From Lachnospiraceae bacterium (lineage in GTDB: Bacteria; Bacillota; Clostridia; Lachnospirales; Anaerotignaceae): 8,345 nt of DNA. Every line of letters begins with the position of its first letter. The first letter of the stretch is position 1. The notes under the pieces are model-generated. The model searched no databases. It saw nothing but the letters and a program-made list of their open reading frames with translations, and was not told where the DNA came from. Positions 1 to 6,765 of this stretch are shown here, piece after piece. The stretch lies in NCBI GenBank assembly GCA_028695945.1, contig JAQVIB010000084.1, positions 1 through 8,345 on the forward strand, given 5' to 3'. The position numbers were made by a program, and so were the translations under genes.

Positions 1-150
1 TGCAAGGAAACTGCTTCCGTGGCAGGCTCCTGCCGAAACCGCATAGCACACTGGAAACTCAATTTTTTTATCCAGAAAAAAATCCAAAACACCGGCAGTG
101 TAAATACCACGCATTCCACCGCCTTCTAAAATTAAAGCCGCATCTGTCAT
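1..150 (-). CDS. Patatin-like phospholipase family protein, N-terminal 50 residues (runs off the left edge)
   Basis: Only the first 50 codons are present. The protein opens with a short beta-strand and a glycine-rich GGGMRG loop (residues 10-15), which is the oxyanion-hole signature of patatin-type serine hydrolases. The nucleophile elbow follows as A-V-S-A-G (residues 37-41), so Ser39 would be the catalytic serine; the usual first glycine of GxSxG is alanine here. The family uses a Ser-Asp dyad to hydrolyse acyl esters of phospholipids; the Asp would lie outside the window. The ATG is preceded by AGGAG (159-163) at good spacing. It starts 20 bp after comF and is probably the third gene of the recD2-comF operon. 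The family is clear; the substrate and cellular role are not. Confidence 0.85.
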   Translation of the reverse strand, partial: MTDAALILEGGGMRGIYTAGVLDFFLDKKIEFPVCYAVSAGACHGSSFLA

Positions 151-170
151 TTTTATTACTCCTAACAAAT

Positions 171-860
171 TCATTTATGAAGTGCAACCGAAAGAGTGAA
201 AAAATCCACCTGTACCGCACCGCATTTAATTAAAATACCCGCACATTCATTTATAGTTGCACCTGTTGTAAATATATCGTCTACCAAAACTATTTTTTTG
301 CCCTTAAAATCAATTTCTTTATTCACCTCAAAAGCATTTTTAATATTAATCAATCTTTGGTCTGGATGAAGTCCACTTTGAGGGGCTGTATATCGTACAC
401 GATTAATTCCGTTGTAGTAACACAGTTTCCCCGAAAGTTCAGCAATCCTTTTGGCAAGTACCTCCGATTGATTAAAACCTCTTTCTTTAAATCGCTTTTT
501 GTGAACAGGCACAGGTACAAGCATATCAGTGTCTTCCAAAACATATGGAAAATTCTTTTGTGCAACTTCATACATAATTTTTCCTAAGGCTATGCCGTCA
601 TTTTTAAACCCTTTAAACTTAAAATGGTCTATTGATTTCTTAACATCTCCATATTGGAACACAGCATACCCACGGGTTAGGTTAGAGGTGTTCTTCACGC
701 CCGTATCACACATATATTTCACTGTGATTCCCTTGTTATTTTCATACTTTTCTAGGCATTCACTGCACAAATTCCCGTCCAAGCCCATTTCAATCAGATT
801 TGTACACACAGCACATCTGGGCGGATAAACCAAATTTAATACACTACAGAAAAAATTCAA
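171..860 (-). CDS. comF: ComF family protein (ComFC-like phosphoribosyltransferase-fold protein)
   Basis: A 229-residue protein, full length for ComF/ComFC (usually about 220-240). Two CxxC pairs near the N-terminus (Cys16/19 and Cys32/35) form the zinc-ribbon-like element of the family. LVPVPVH (114-120) and RGFNQ (127-131) are typical ComF motifs. The type I phosphoribosyltransferase PRPP loop VLVDDIFTTGAT lies at about 191-202, with the Asp-Asp pair at 194-195. In Bacillus and Haemophilus, ComF proteins are needed for natural transformation, acting on incoming single-stranded DNA; many non-competent bacteria also keep one. The start is TTG (858-860): an AGAGGTG site at 866-872 sits 5 nt upstream, directly against the recD2 stop codon, which suggests translational coupling to recD2 across a 12-bp gap. 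No ComFA helicase gene is seen nearby. The family is certain; an actual competence role is an inference. Confidence 0.93.
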   Translation of the reverse strand: MNFFCSVLNLVYPPRCAVCTNLIEMGLDGNLCSECLEKYENNKGITVKYMCDTGVKNTSNLTRGYAVFQYGDVKKSIDHFKFKGFKNDGIALGKIMYEVAQKNFPYVLEDTDMLVPVPVHKKRFKERGFNQSEVLAKRIAELSGKLCYYNGINRVRYTAPQSGLHPDQRLINIKNAFEVNKEIDFKGKKIVLVDDIFTTGATINECAGILIKCGAVQVDFFTLSVALHK

Positions 861-872
861 TTTAACACCTCT

Positions 873-3113
873 TTACACCTGATGCATAAAATCATAAAGG
901 CTGCAAATTCGCACATCTAAACTGGAATACCTGTTAATTTCTCGGTTATTATGCACCATATTATTCATAGTTTCTGGTATTCCCACCATAACCGCCAGAT
1001 TTTTCGCACGTGTTACTGCGGTGTATAATAAGTTACGTGATAAAAGCATTGGTGGCCCACTGTGTATAGGTACAATCACCACGGGGTACTCGCTTCCTTG
1101 AGATTTGTGTATTGTAACAGCATAAGAAAGTTCCAACTCATCAAGCTGAGTATAATCATAATCCACCCACTTGTTATCGTCAAATAAAACAGTAATTTCT
1201 TCCTTTGCGTCATCAATATCCACAATAATTCCACAGTCTCCGTTAAATACACCTAAATCTTCTTCAATAATTTTACCCCGTTCGTCAGCTATTTTCCACA
1301 CTAAATTATAATTATTTTTTATTTGCATAACCTTGTCACCCTGTCTAAAAATGCTGGTTCGAAAGGCTTTTTCTTTTTTGTTTCTACTTGGTGGATTAAG
1401 TGCCTGTTGCAGCTCTTTGTTAAGCTCATACACACCCAATGCCCCTTTACGCATAGGCGTAAGCACCTGAATATCGCTAGGCTGGCAGCCGTTAAAGGAC
1501 GGCAAACGCTTCATAATAAGATCTTTAATGGTATTAACCACTTCTCCTGTAGATGATCGCCTAACAAAAAAGAAATCCTTACTTTTGTCATTAATTATAG
1601 GCTCAAGCCCTTGATTAATTCTATGGGCATTGGTAATAATTGCACTTTCCTGTGCCTGTCTGAAAATTTCATTAAGACGCACAACCTTAACAACTTTGCT
1701 TTTAATAATGTCTTTTAAAACATTTCCAGCACCAACTGACGGCAACTGGTCAACATCACCAACTAAAATCAGCTTTGTTCCTGGTGCAACTGCCTTTAAA
1801 AAGCTGTTCATAAGCAAAATATCCACCATAGAGCTTTCGTCGATAATAATAGCATCTGCCCCAATTGGCTCATCCTCATCTTTGGCAAAGGTTTGATTAC
1901 GGCTGTCCTCGCTTAAAAAATTTATACCTAAAAGCCTGTGAATAGTTTGGGCTGGAACTCCTGTTGCCTCTGTCATTCGCTTTGCGGCACGACCTGTTGG
2001 TGCACCTAAAACAACAGTTTTATCCTCACTTTCAAGTATACGCAAAATTGTGTTAATAGTCGTAGTTTTACCTGTTCCAGGCCCACCTGTAATTATCAAC
2101 ACACCGCTTGTCATAGCTTCACGTACAGCAAGCCTCTGGTTATCGGCAAGAGTAACACCTGCTTTTTCCTGTGCCTTGTCAATTACTACGTCCCAATCTG
2201 TATTCTTTTTGTCATAACAATCTATTAAAAGTTCTAATATTTTTTTAGATACTGCAATTTCGGCATAATAATACATGTTCAAATAAACAACTGATACATT
2301 ATTTATTTTTTCCTGCCAAATTTGGTGCTCCATTTGCAACTCAATAATGGCATTTTCAATTAACGTTTCATTAACACCCAAAAGTTCCTCTGCCTGTTGT
2401 AACAGTAAGTTAGCGGGTAAATATACATGCCCGTCTACTCCTGCTTGGTTTAGCAAATATTTTATTCCAGCCTTTATTCTTGGTGGTGAATTTGCTTCAA
2501 TACCAGCGGAAGCCGCCAATTTGTCTGCCATTTTAAACCCGATGCCAAATATGTCATCCGCCAGTCTATACGGATTTTTGCTAACAATATCGAAAGTTCT
2601 AGCCTTATATTTTTTATATATTTTCATGGCATATATAGGAGATACACCAAAATCTTGCAAAAACATCATTGCTCTTCGTAACTCGTGCTGTTCCCTAAAA
2701 ACCTCACTTACACGCATTGCCTTTTCATAATTAATTCCTTTTATTTCAACCAATCGGTCTGGCTTTTCTTCAATTACATAAAAAGTTGCCTCTCCAAATT
2801 TAGCAACAATTTTTTTTGCGGTTTTTGCACCAATTCCTTTTATAACACCTGACGCCAAATACTTTTCTATTCCCTCTACTGTGGTAGGTATTGTTTTTTC
2901 ATAAAAATCAACTGCAAGCTGACGCCCGTATGCAGGATGCACCGTCCAGCTTCCTATAATTTTAAGGCTTTCTCCGCTGTGAAGATTAGGCACAACGCCA
3001 ACGCATATGGTTTCATTTTCATTATCGTTTACAGAGAATACTGCATATCCATTTTCTGCGTTTTGAAAAATTATATCTTCTACTGTGCCGTTAAGCACAA
3101 CGCTTTCTGCCAT
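873..3113 (-). CDS. recD2: RecD2-type ATP-dependent 5'-3' DNA helicase (RecD/TraA family, SF1B)
   Basis: A 746-residue helicase, the usual length for RecD2 of organisms that lack RecBC partners for it. An N-terminal OB-like domain (about 1-75) is followed by helix-hairpin-helix segments (for example around 85-107). The helicase motifs appear in order: Walker A GGPGTGKTT (343-351), motif Ia APTGRAAKRM, Walker B IIIDESSMVD (422-431), motif III GDVDQLPSVGAG (about 452-463), arginine motif EIFRQ (about 482-486), motif V AVTIHKSQGSEYP (about 665-677) and motif VI YTAVTRA (about 697-703). RecD2 unwinds DNA 5'-3' and is linked to recombination, replication-fork and mismatch-related repair. I start it at ATG 3111-3113 because AAGGTGG (3118-3124) precedes it. 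The in-frame ATG 8 codons upstream (3135-3137) has no ribosome site, and the Shine-Dalgarno lies inside that extension. It heads the operon with comF and the patatin gene. Confidence 0.95.
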   Translation of the reverse strand: MAESVVLNGTVEDIIFQNAENGYAVFSVNDNENETICVGVVPNLHSGESLKIIGSWTVHPAYGRQLAVDFYEKTIPTTVEGIEKYLASGVIKGIGAKTAKKIVAKFGEATFYVIEEKPDRLVEIKGINYEKAMRVSEVFREQHELRRAMMFLQDFGVSPIYAMKIYKKYKARTFDIVSKNPYRLADDIFGIGFKMADKLAASAGIEANSPPRIKAGIKYLLNQAGVDGHVYLPANLLLQQAEELLGVNETLIENAIIELQMEHQIWQEKINNVSVVYLNMYYYAEIAVSKKILELLIDCYDKKNTDWDVVIDKAQEKAGVTLADNQRLAVREAMTSGVLIITGGPGTGKTTTINTILRILESEDKTVVLGAPTGRAAKRMTEATGVPAQTIHRLLGINFLSEDSRNQTFAKDEDEPIGADAIIIDESSMVDILLMNSFLKAVAPGTKLILVGDVDQLPSVGAGNVLKDIIKSKVVKVVRLNEIFRQAQESAIITNAHRINQGLEPIINDKSKDFFFVRRSSTGEVVNTIKDLIMKRLPSFNGCQPSDIQVLTPMRKGALGVYELNKELQQALNPPSRNKKEKAFRTSIFRQGDKVMQIKNNYNLVWKIADERGKIIEEDLGVFNGDCGIIVDIDDAKEEITVLFDDNKWVDYDYTQLDELELSYAVTIHKSQGSEYPVVIVPIHSGPPMLLSRNLLYTAVTRAKNLAVMVGIPETMNNMVHNNREINRYSSLDVRICSLYDFMHQV

Positions 3114-3117
3114 AAAA

Positions 3118-3124
3118 CCACCTT
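3118..3124 (-). promoter_or_regulatory. Ribosome binding site that sets the recD2 start
   Basis: AAGGTGG on the minus strand with 4 nt between it and the ATG at 3111-3113. No comparable site precedes the upstream in-frame ATG at 3135-3137, so the shorter protein beginning MAESVV is preferred. Confidence 0.8.
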
Positions 3125-3149
3125 CTTTATAATTCATATAATTACACTT

Positions 3150-3191
3150 ATTATAATTTTACCACATTACAGTTCTGTAAACAATTGTCAA
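3150..3191 (-). promoter_or_regulatory. Candidate promoter of the recD2-comF-patatin operon
   Basis: A perfect -35 hexamer TTGACA (3186-3191) starts in the T-tract of the preceding terminator. The -10 assignment is ambiguous. TAATGT (3164-3169) gives a 16-bp spacer but is a poor match. TAAAAT (3156-3161) is a good -10 box and pairs at 17 bp with a weaker -35, TTGTTT (3179-3184). TATAAT (3150-3155) lies further on with no good partner. A promoter is expected here because the upstream gene ends in a terminator. Confidence 0.5.
3167..3180. repeat. Palindrome TTACAG-N2-CTGTAA inside the recD2 promoter
   Basis: A perfect 6-bp inverted repeat with a 2-bp centre. It lies between the TTGACA -35 hexamer and the candidate -10 boxes, where a bound repressor would block RNA polymerase. 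It does not match the clostridial LexA box (GAAC-N4-GTTC) or other operators I know well. Operator function is an inference from position and symmetry only. Confidence 0.45.
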
Positions 3192-3231
3192 AAAAAGTTC
3201 AAGCCTATTTTTTTTAATTAGGCTTGAACTT
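3190..3231 (-). terminator. Intrinsic terminator of the phosphofructokinase gene
   Basis: A 13-bp perfect stem (arms 3219-3231 and 3195-3207, core TAGGCTTGAACTT) with an 11-nt loop is followed on the minus strand by seven T (3196-3190). It starts about 14 nt after the stop codon at 3245. There is no T-tract on the plus-strand side, so it acts in one direction. Confidence 0.92.
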
Positions 3232-3244
3232 CAATATTAATTAC

Positions 3245-4474
3245 TTATTTAAAATCCTTTAAAACCAAATGCTTTGGTATACCATTTTCCATAGCCTGTG
3301 CAATTTCGCCTTGAATAAGTGGCATTAGATAATCCAACGCTTTTTGTGTAGCGGCATTTTTGCCTTCATTCATATAATCCTCAGGCACTACCTTTTCTTT
3401 ATTGGCAATAAGGCTAATTTCTGTTGAATCAAATGTAAGGCTGTAAACATCGCCTTTACCTCTTTGTGTTGTAACCATTACACCGCTTTTGCCTTCTGCC
3501 GCAACCTCTACTGCTTTCTCACCAATCATATAGCTTTCGTTAATATCCCTTGCAGATAATAAATGTGCCGCACAACGCTGAAGAACGTTAATTTCTACAG
3601 AACGCACCTTAACGCCCATTCGCTCTTGTATAACCGCCTCAACATGCTTTGCCGCACCGCCTAACTGTCCATGCCCAAAACTGTCCTTTGTTTTCGCCTC
3701 GGCAATAAGACTTCCGTCTGCAAACTTTATTCCTTCAGAAACAACTATTACAATCTGTCTTTTTGTTTCCTGTACTTTTTTAATATCCTCAATAAGCTTG
3801 TCATAATCAAATGGATTTTCAGGTAAATAAATAAGGTCAGCCATGCATGTTCCACTGCTATCTGTTGCCAAAGCCCCTGAAAGTGCAAGCCACCCTGCAT
3901 TCCTACCCATAACCTCTACCACAACAATACTGTCCATATCGTAAACTGCAGTATCTGCCGCAATTTCCTTAACAGTGGTAGCTATATACTTAGCCGCACT
4001 TCCAAAACCAGGTGTATGGTCAATACAGCAAAGGTCGTTATCTATGGTTTTTGGAACACCAATAAAAGAAACATCTCCGCCGTTTTGCGCCTGATATTCT
4101 TTAAGCTGTAAAATTGTATCCATAGAATCGTTTCCGCCAATATAGAAAAAATATTTAATATTGTTTTCTTCAAAAACTTTAAAAAGTTTTTTAAATTCCT
4201 TCTTGCCTTCTGTACCACCTTTAAGCTTATATCTGCAAGAGCCTAAAAATGATGATGGTGTAGTTTTAAGAAGTTTTAAATTTTCCTCTTTATCCAATAT
4301 ATTGCTTAAATCTATAATGTTACCCTTCATTATTCCTTCAACGCCATTCAATCCGCCATAAATTCTGCCAATCGCAAAATTTTTCTTAGCTCCAGAGTAT
4401 ACCCCTGCAAGTGTTGCATTAATAGCAGCTGTTGGTCCGCCAGACTGAGCGATAAGACAATTGCCTATCTTCAT
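3245..4474 (-). CDS. pfp: 6-phosphofructokinase, probably diphosphate (PPi)-dependent
   Basis: A 409-residue member of the PfkA-fold family, longer than the roughly 320-residue E. coli type and close to bacterial PPi-type enzymes. It phosphorylates fructose 6-phosphate to fructose 1,6-bisphosphate in glycolysis; with PPi as donor the reaction is reversible. Visible motifs are the phosphate-binding SGGPTAAIN (11-19), IYGGLNG (38-44), GGNDS (113-117), PKTIDND (141-147, catalytic base Asp145) and the substrate-binding MGRNAGW (189-195). Donor choice is read from two positions: Asp116 where ATP enzymes have Gly (E. coli Gly104), and Lys142 where they have Gly (E. coli Gly124). Both are PPi-type. 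Asn115 replaces the usual Mg-binding Asp103, which is unusual. The start follows AAAGGATGTG (4483-4492), 9 of 10 matches to the ideal ribosome site. It is a single-gene unit with its own promoters and terminator. Donor specificity remains an inference. Confidence 0.92.
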   Translation of the reverse strand: MKIGNCLIAQSGGPTAAINATLAGVYSGAKKNFAIGRIYGGLNGVEGIMKGNIIDLSNILDKEENLKLLKTTPSSFLGSCRYKLKGGTEGKKEFKKLFKVFEENNIKYFFYIGGNDSMDTILQLKEYQAQNGGDVSFIGVPKTIDNDLCCIDHTPGFGSAAKYIATTVKEIAADTAVYDMDSIVVVEVMGRNAGWLALSGALATDSSGTCMADLIYLPENPFDYDKLIEDIKKVQETKRQIVIVVSEGIKFADGSLIAEAKTKDSFGHGQLGGAAKHVEAVIQERMGVKVRSVEINVLQRCAAHLLSARDINESYMIGEKAVEVAAEGKSGVMVTTQRGKGDVYSLTFDSTEISLIANKEKVVPEDYMNEGKNAATQKALDYLMPLIQGEIAQAMENGIPKHLVLKDFK

Positions 4475-4497
4475 ACTATGTACACATCCTTTTATAA

Positions 4498-4526
4498 TTT
4501 ATAAAAATCCTTAATAACAAACTCAA
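4498..4526 (-). promoter_or_regulatory. Candidate proximal promoter of the phosphofructokinase gene
   Basis: TTGAGT (4521-4526), a 17-bp spacer and TATAAA (4498-4503). The transcript would start only about 15-20 nt before the start codon, just upstream of the ribosome site. It is an alternative to, or in tandem with, the promoter at 4535-4563. Confidence 0.5.
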
Positions 4527-4534
4527 TACTATAA

Positions 4535-4563
4535 ATAATACTAAAAAACCGCCTAAAAATCAA
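4535..4563 (-). promoter_or_regulatory. Candidate distal promoter of the phosphofructokinase gene
   Basis: TTGATT (4558-4563), a 17-bp spacer and TATTAT (4535-4540). It lies just downstream of the tRNA terminator and would give a leader of about 55 nt. The sequence does not tell which of the two candidates is used. Confidence 0.55.
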
Positions 4564-4600
4564 ATATAAATGAGGAATTGACAAAACCATATTTTTACAT

Positions 4601-4635
4601 AAAAAAACACCGCAAGTCTTTTGACCTGCGGTGTT
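4601..4635 (-). terminator. Intrinsic terminator of the tRNA-Asp/tRNA-Val unit
   Basis: A 13-bp GC-rich stem (arms 4623-4635 and 4606-4618, core AACACCGCA, one G-U pair) with an AAAA loop is followed on the minus strand by seven T (4607-4601). It begins 2 nt after the 3' end of tRNA-Val. The reverse strand has an A-C mismatch and no T-tract, so it works only for the tRNA transcript. Confidence 0.95.
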
Positions 4636-4637
4636 AA

Positions 4638-4710
4638 TGGGAATTACAGGGCTCGAACCTGTGACATCTTGCTTGTAAGGCAAGCGCTCTCCCAGCTGAG
4701 CTAAACTCCC
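4638..4710 (-). tRNA. tRNA-Val (anticodon TAC)
   Basis: A complete 73-nt cloverleaf. The acceptor stem is GGGAGTT/AATTCCC with discriminator A73. The D arm is GCTCAGCTGGGAGAGC. The anticodon stem CTTGC/GCAAG holds the loop CTTACAA, so the anticodon is TAC (plus-strand 4675-4677), reading GUA and probably other valine codons. The variable loop is short, and the T arm is ACAGG-TTCGAAC-CTGT with one more pair. The 3' CCA is not encoded (TTA follows) and must be added by a nucleotidyltransferase. It is the second gene of a two-tRNA transcript. Confidence 0.97.
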
Positions 4711-4713
4711 AAA

Positions 4714-4790
<77 letters not shown>

Positions 4791-4808
4791 AGATTGCATT
4801 ATCTGGTG

Positions 4809-4828
4809 TCGTCATTTCTTGCTGACGA
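4809..4828 (-). repeat. Small inverted repeat at the start of the tRNA leader
   Basis: TCGTCA (4828-4823) pairs with TGACGA (4814-4809) around an 8-nt loop. It spans the predicted transcription start and lies about 20 nt before tRNA-Asp. It could cap the 5' end of the precursor, but may be chance. Confidence 0.3.
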
Positions 4829-4833
4829 AGGAT

Positions 4834-4863
4834 ATAATAACATATATTATAATAATCTGTCAA
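4834..4863 (-). promoter_or_regulatory. Strong promoter of the tRNA-Asp/tRNA-Val unit
   Basis: Perfect -35 TTGACA (4858-4863), an 18-bp AT-rich spacer, and -10 TATTAT (4834-4839) with a TG one base upstream (extended -10). The predicted start is near 4827, giving a leader of about 37 nt before tRNA-Asp. A strong promoter fits a stable-RNA unit. Confidence 0.88.
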
Positions 4864-4882
4864 CACTTTTTTGTAATTTCTT

Positions 4883-4942
4883 AAAAAAATATAAACCCTA
4901 CGTAAATGACAATAAATTACTTTTTACAAATTCGCAGGGTTT
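4883..4942 (-). terminator. Probable terminator of the small membrane protein gene
   Basis: AAACCCTGCG (4942-4933) pairs with CGTAGGGTTT (4902-4893) as a 10-bp stem with one G-U pair. A 30-nt AT-rich loop lies between, and TAT plus seven T (4889-4883) follow. The stem begins about 12 nt after the stop codon. The long loop makes it weaker than the other terminators here, although short internal pairing may shorten it. Confidence 0.6.
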
Positions 4943-4954
4943 TAATATTTAAAC

Positions 4955-5224
4955 TTAATCAATCAATTCAAAACAGTCATCATCAATGCTATAATCATCA
5001 TGCTCTTTTTCTTCAATAAAAATACCAATGTATTTAGCCATAAGCGGAATATATGTTGCAATAAAAACAAATATTGCCGCAATCCCAACCGATTTCTTTT
5101 TCTCTTCACTAACACCTATGCCAATTAAAACACCCATAGCACAAAGGCAAATCTTTAAAAAAGATACATCCCAAACGTCCATTCTTTCAATATATTTCTT
5201 GCCACTTTTCATTAAGCATTTCAT
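4955..5224 (-). CDS. Small two-helix membrane protein with acidic C-terminus, function unknown
   Basis: An 89-residue protein. A basic, probably amphipathic N-terminus (KSGKKYIERM) precedes two hydrophobic segments, about 20-38 (VSFLKICLCAMGVLIGIGV) and 46-66 (VGIAAIFVFIATYIPLMAKY), joined by a charged SEEKKK turn. The last 19 residues are highly acidic (EEKEHDDYSIDDD and on). The core resembles, from memory, a short protein family in gut Clostridia often labelled 'permease of phosphate ABC transporter'. That label has no support here: the protein is too small to be a permease and no phosphate-transport gene is adjacent. I start it at the ATG at 5222-5224, which follows AAAGGATGTG (5231-5240). 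The in-frame ATG at 5252-5254 has no ribosome site and overlaps a TATAAT sequence. It has its own promoter and terminator, so it is probably a single-gene unit. Confidence 0.75.
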   Translation of the reverse strand: MKCLMKSGKKYIERMDVWDVSFLKICLCAMGVLIGIGVSEEKKKSVGIAAIFVFIATYIPLMAKYIGIFIEEKEHDDYSIDDDCFELID

Positions 5225-5241
5225 ATTCAGCACATCCTTTC

Positions 5242-5270
5242 TATATAATATCATTATACTCCAAAATCAA
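5242..5270 (-). promoter_or_regulatory. Candidate promoter of the small membrane protein gene
   Basis: TTGATT (5265-5270), a 17-bp spacer and TATATA (5242-5247). A better -10-like box, TATAAT (5253-5258), lies inside the spacer but has only an A/T-rich -35. With either choice the leader is short and ends in the ribosome site. Confidence 0.45.
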
Positions 5271-5356
5271 TTTTTTTAAAAGCATTTTCTAAGTAAACTC
5301 TTCTTTTTTGATATTTCAATTAAACACTATTTCTTAATTTAGAAAAATATTTTTCC

Positions 5357-6733
5357 TTAGTCATTTTTTTGAATATATTTTTTTGTCATCTTTGCAACTT
5401 CACCTGAAAGCAGTAAAACAGCACATAAATTAGGCAATGCCATAAGACCATTAAACGTATCAGACAATCCCCAAACCAGTTCAAGGGAAGATGTGCAGCC
5501 AATAACAATCATAATAATGTATATCGCCTTGTATATGGGTGTAAATTTAAGCCCAAAAAGGTACTCCATACATCTTTCACCATAATAGCTCCACCCAATA
5601 ATACTTGAAAAAGCAAATAATACAATACCTAATGAAACAAAAACCCCTGCAAAACTTCCAAACCCTTTGGAAAATGCCAGTATTGTAAGAGCCGCACCTT
5701 TAACCATCTGCCCATCTGCACCAACAGTACCAACTACATTAGCAGTAAGTATAGCAAGTGCCGTTATTGTGCAAACAACAATAGTGTCTGCAAAAACCTC
5801 AAATACACCCCACATCGCCTGCTTAACCGGTTCATCCGTATCCGTTGCAGCATGTGCAAGCGAAGATGAGCCAAGCCCTGCTTCATTGCTGAAAACGCCA
5901 CGTGCAACACCAAAACGCATTGCCTTTGCCAAACCATATCCAAAAATTCCGCCGCCCACAGATTTAAGTCGAAAAGCTCCAGCAAAAATGTCAGCAAACG
6001 CCTTTGGAACTGACGTTATATTCATTACAATAAGTGCAACACCGCCAATAATGTATGCCAGCGCCATAAATGGTACAAGTTTTTCTGTTACACTACCAAT
6101 ACGCTTTATTCCACCCATAATAACCATTGCTGTAATAACTGCAATAACAATTCCAACTGCAAGGTTGTTTGTTCCAAAAGCTGAATTTAATGCACTAGCC
6201 ATAGAGTTGGCTTGGCTCATATTTCCAATGCCAAAAGATGCAATTAAACAAAACAACGCAAATACAACTGCCATACCCTTCATTTTCAAGCCACGTTCAA
6301 TAAAAACCATTGGCCCGCCAATCCAGTGGCCTCTTTCATTTTTATAACGATATTTCATGCTTAAAGCAATTTCTGCATATTTTGTCATCATTCCAAAAAA
6401 AGCTGATACCCACATCCAAAAAATTGCACCTGGCCCACCGGAAACAATTGCAGTTGCAACACCCACTATATTACCTGTTCCAATAGTTGCAGCAAGGGCA
6501 GTGGTAAGTGCTTGAAACTGAGATATAGATTTTGCATCATCAGTAGAAATAACGCTTTTGTCTTTAAAAACTGCCATTATAGTGCTATTCCACCATAACC
6601 TAATTCTTGTTATTTGGAACATATTACACCTAATTGATGTATAAATGCCAACACAAACAAACAGCGCACACATTGCAGGTCCCCAAACAAAGCTGTTTAC
6701 AACGCCGTTTATATTAGAAATTGTTTCTGTCAT
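5357..6733 (-). CDS. Sodium (or proton):alanine/glycine symporter, AGCS family
   Basis: A 458-residue, strongly hydrophobic protein of normal AGCS length (about 440-490) with around 10-11 membrane segments. It imports alanine and/or glycine using the sodium or proton gradient. Family signatures are visible: TALAATIGTGNIVGVA (78-93), SGGPGAIFWMW (98-108), the loop ARGVFSNEAGLGSSSLAHAA (277-296), and GWSYYGERC (380-388). The start ATG at 6731-6733 follows AGGGGGAG (6744-6751). The 132-bp gap from the Crp/Fnr gene shows no clear terminator and no strong promoter, so co-transcription or regulation by that neighbour is possible. I see no glycine-riboswitch pattern in the leader. No convincing hairpin terminator follows the stop; only an AT palindrome at 5342-5355 is present. 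The family is certain; the substrate (Ala, Gly or both) is not. Confidence 0.93.
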   Translation of the reverse strand: MTETISNINGVVNSFVWGPAMCALFVCVGIYTSIRCNMFQITRIRLWWNSTIMAVFKDKSVISTDDAKSISQFQALTTALAATIGTGNIVGVATAIVSGGPGAIFWMWVSAFFGMMTKYAEIALSMKYRYKNERGHWIGGPMVFIERGLKMKGMAVVFALFCLIASFGIGNMSQANSMASALNSAFGTNNLAVGIVIAVITAMVIMGGIKRIGSVTEKLVPFMALAYIIGGVALIVMNITSVPKAFADIFAGAFRLKSVGGGIFGYGLAKAMRFGVARGVFSNEAGLGSSSLAHAATDTDEPVKQAMWGVFEVFADTIVVCTITALAILTANVVGTVGADGQMVKGAALTILAFSKGFGSFAGVFVSLGIVLFAFSSIIGWSYYGERCMEYLFGLKFTPIYKAIYIIMIVIGCTSSLELVWGLSDTFNGLMALPNLCAVLLLSGEVAKMTKKYIQKND

Positions 6734-6765
6734 AATGCCAATTCTCCCCCTAAATCACTTTTAAT

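Noticed and set aside
2937..3221. A 94-codon plus-strand frame across the recD2 start and promoter
   Set aside because: It is antisense to recD2 and runs into the terminator. It has no ribosome site and no recognisable domain.
4492..4683. A 63-codon minus-strand frame overlapping tRNA-Val and its terminator
   Set aside because: Its N-terminus (KQDVTGSSPVIPI) is simply the translated tRNA sequence, a well-known artefact, and the rest is AT-rich spacer.
5342..5355. Perfect 14-bp AT palindrome (GAAAAAT-ATTTTTC) just after the symporter stop codon
   Set aside because: It has no loop, almost no GC and no following T-tract, so it is not a credible intrinsic terminator.
5667..6347. A 226-codon open frame on the plus strand opposite the symporter gene
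   Set aside because: It is the antisense shadow of a well-supported AGCS gene. Its product is low-complexity (Ala, Pro, Ile, Thr rich) and matches no family that I recognise.
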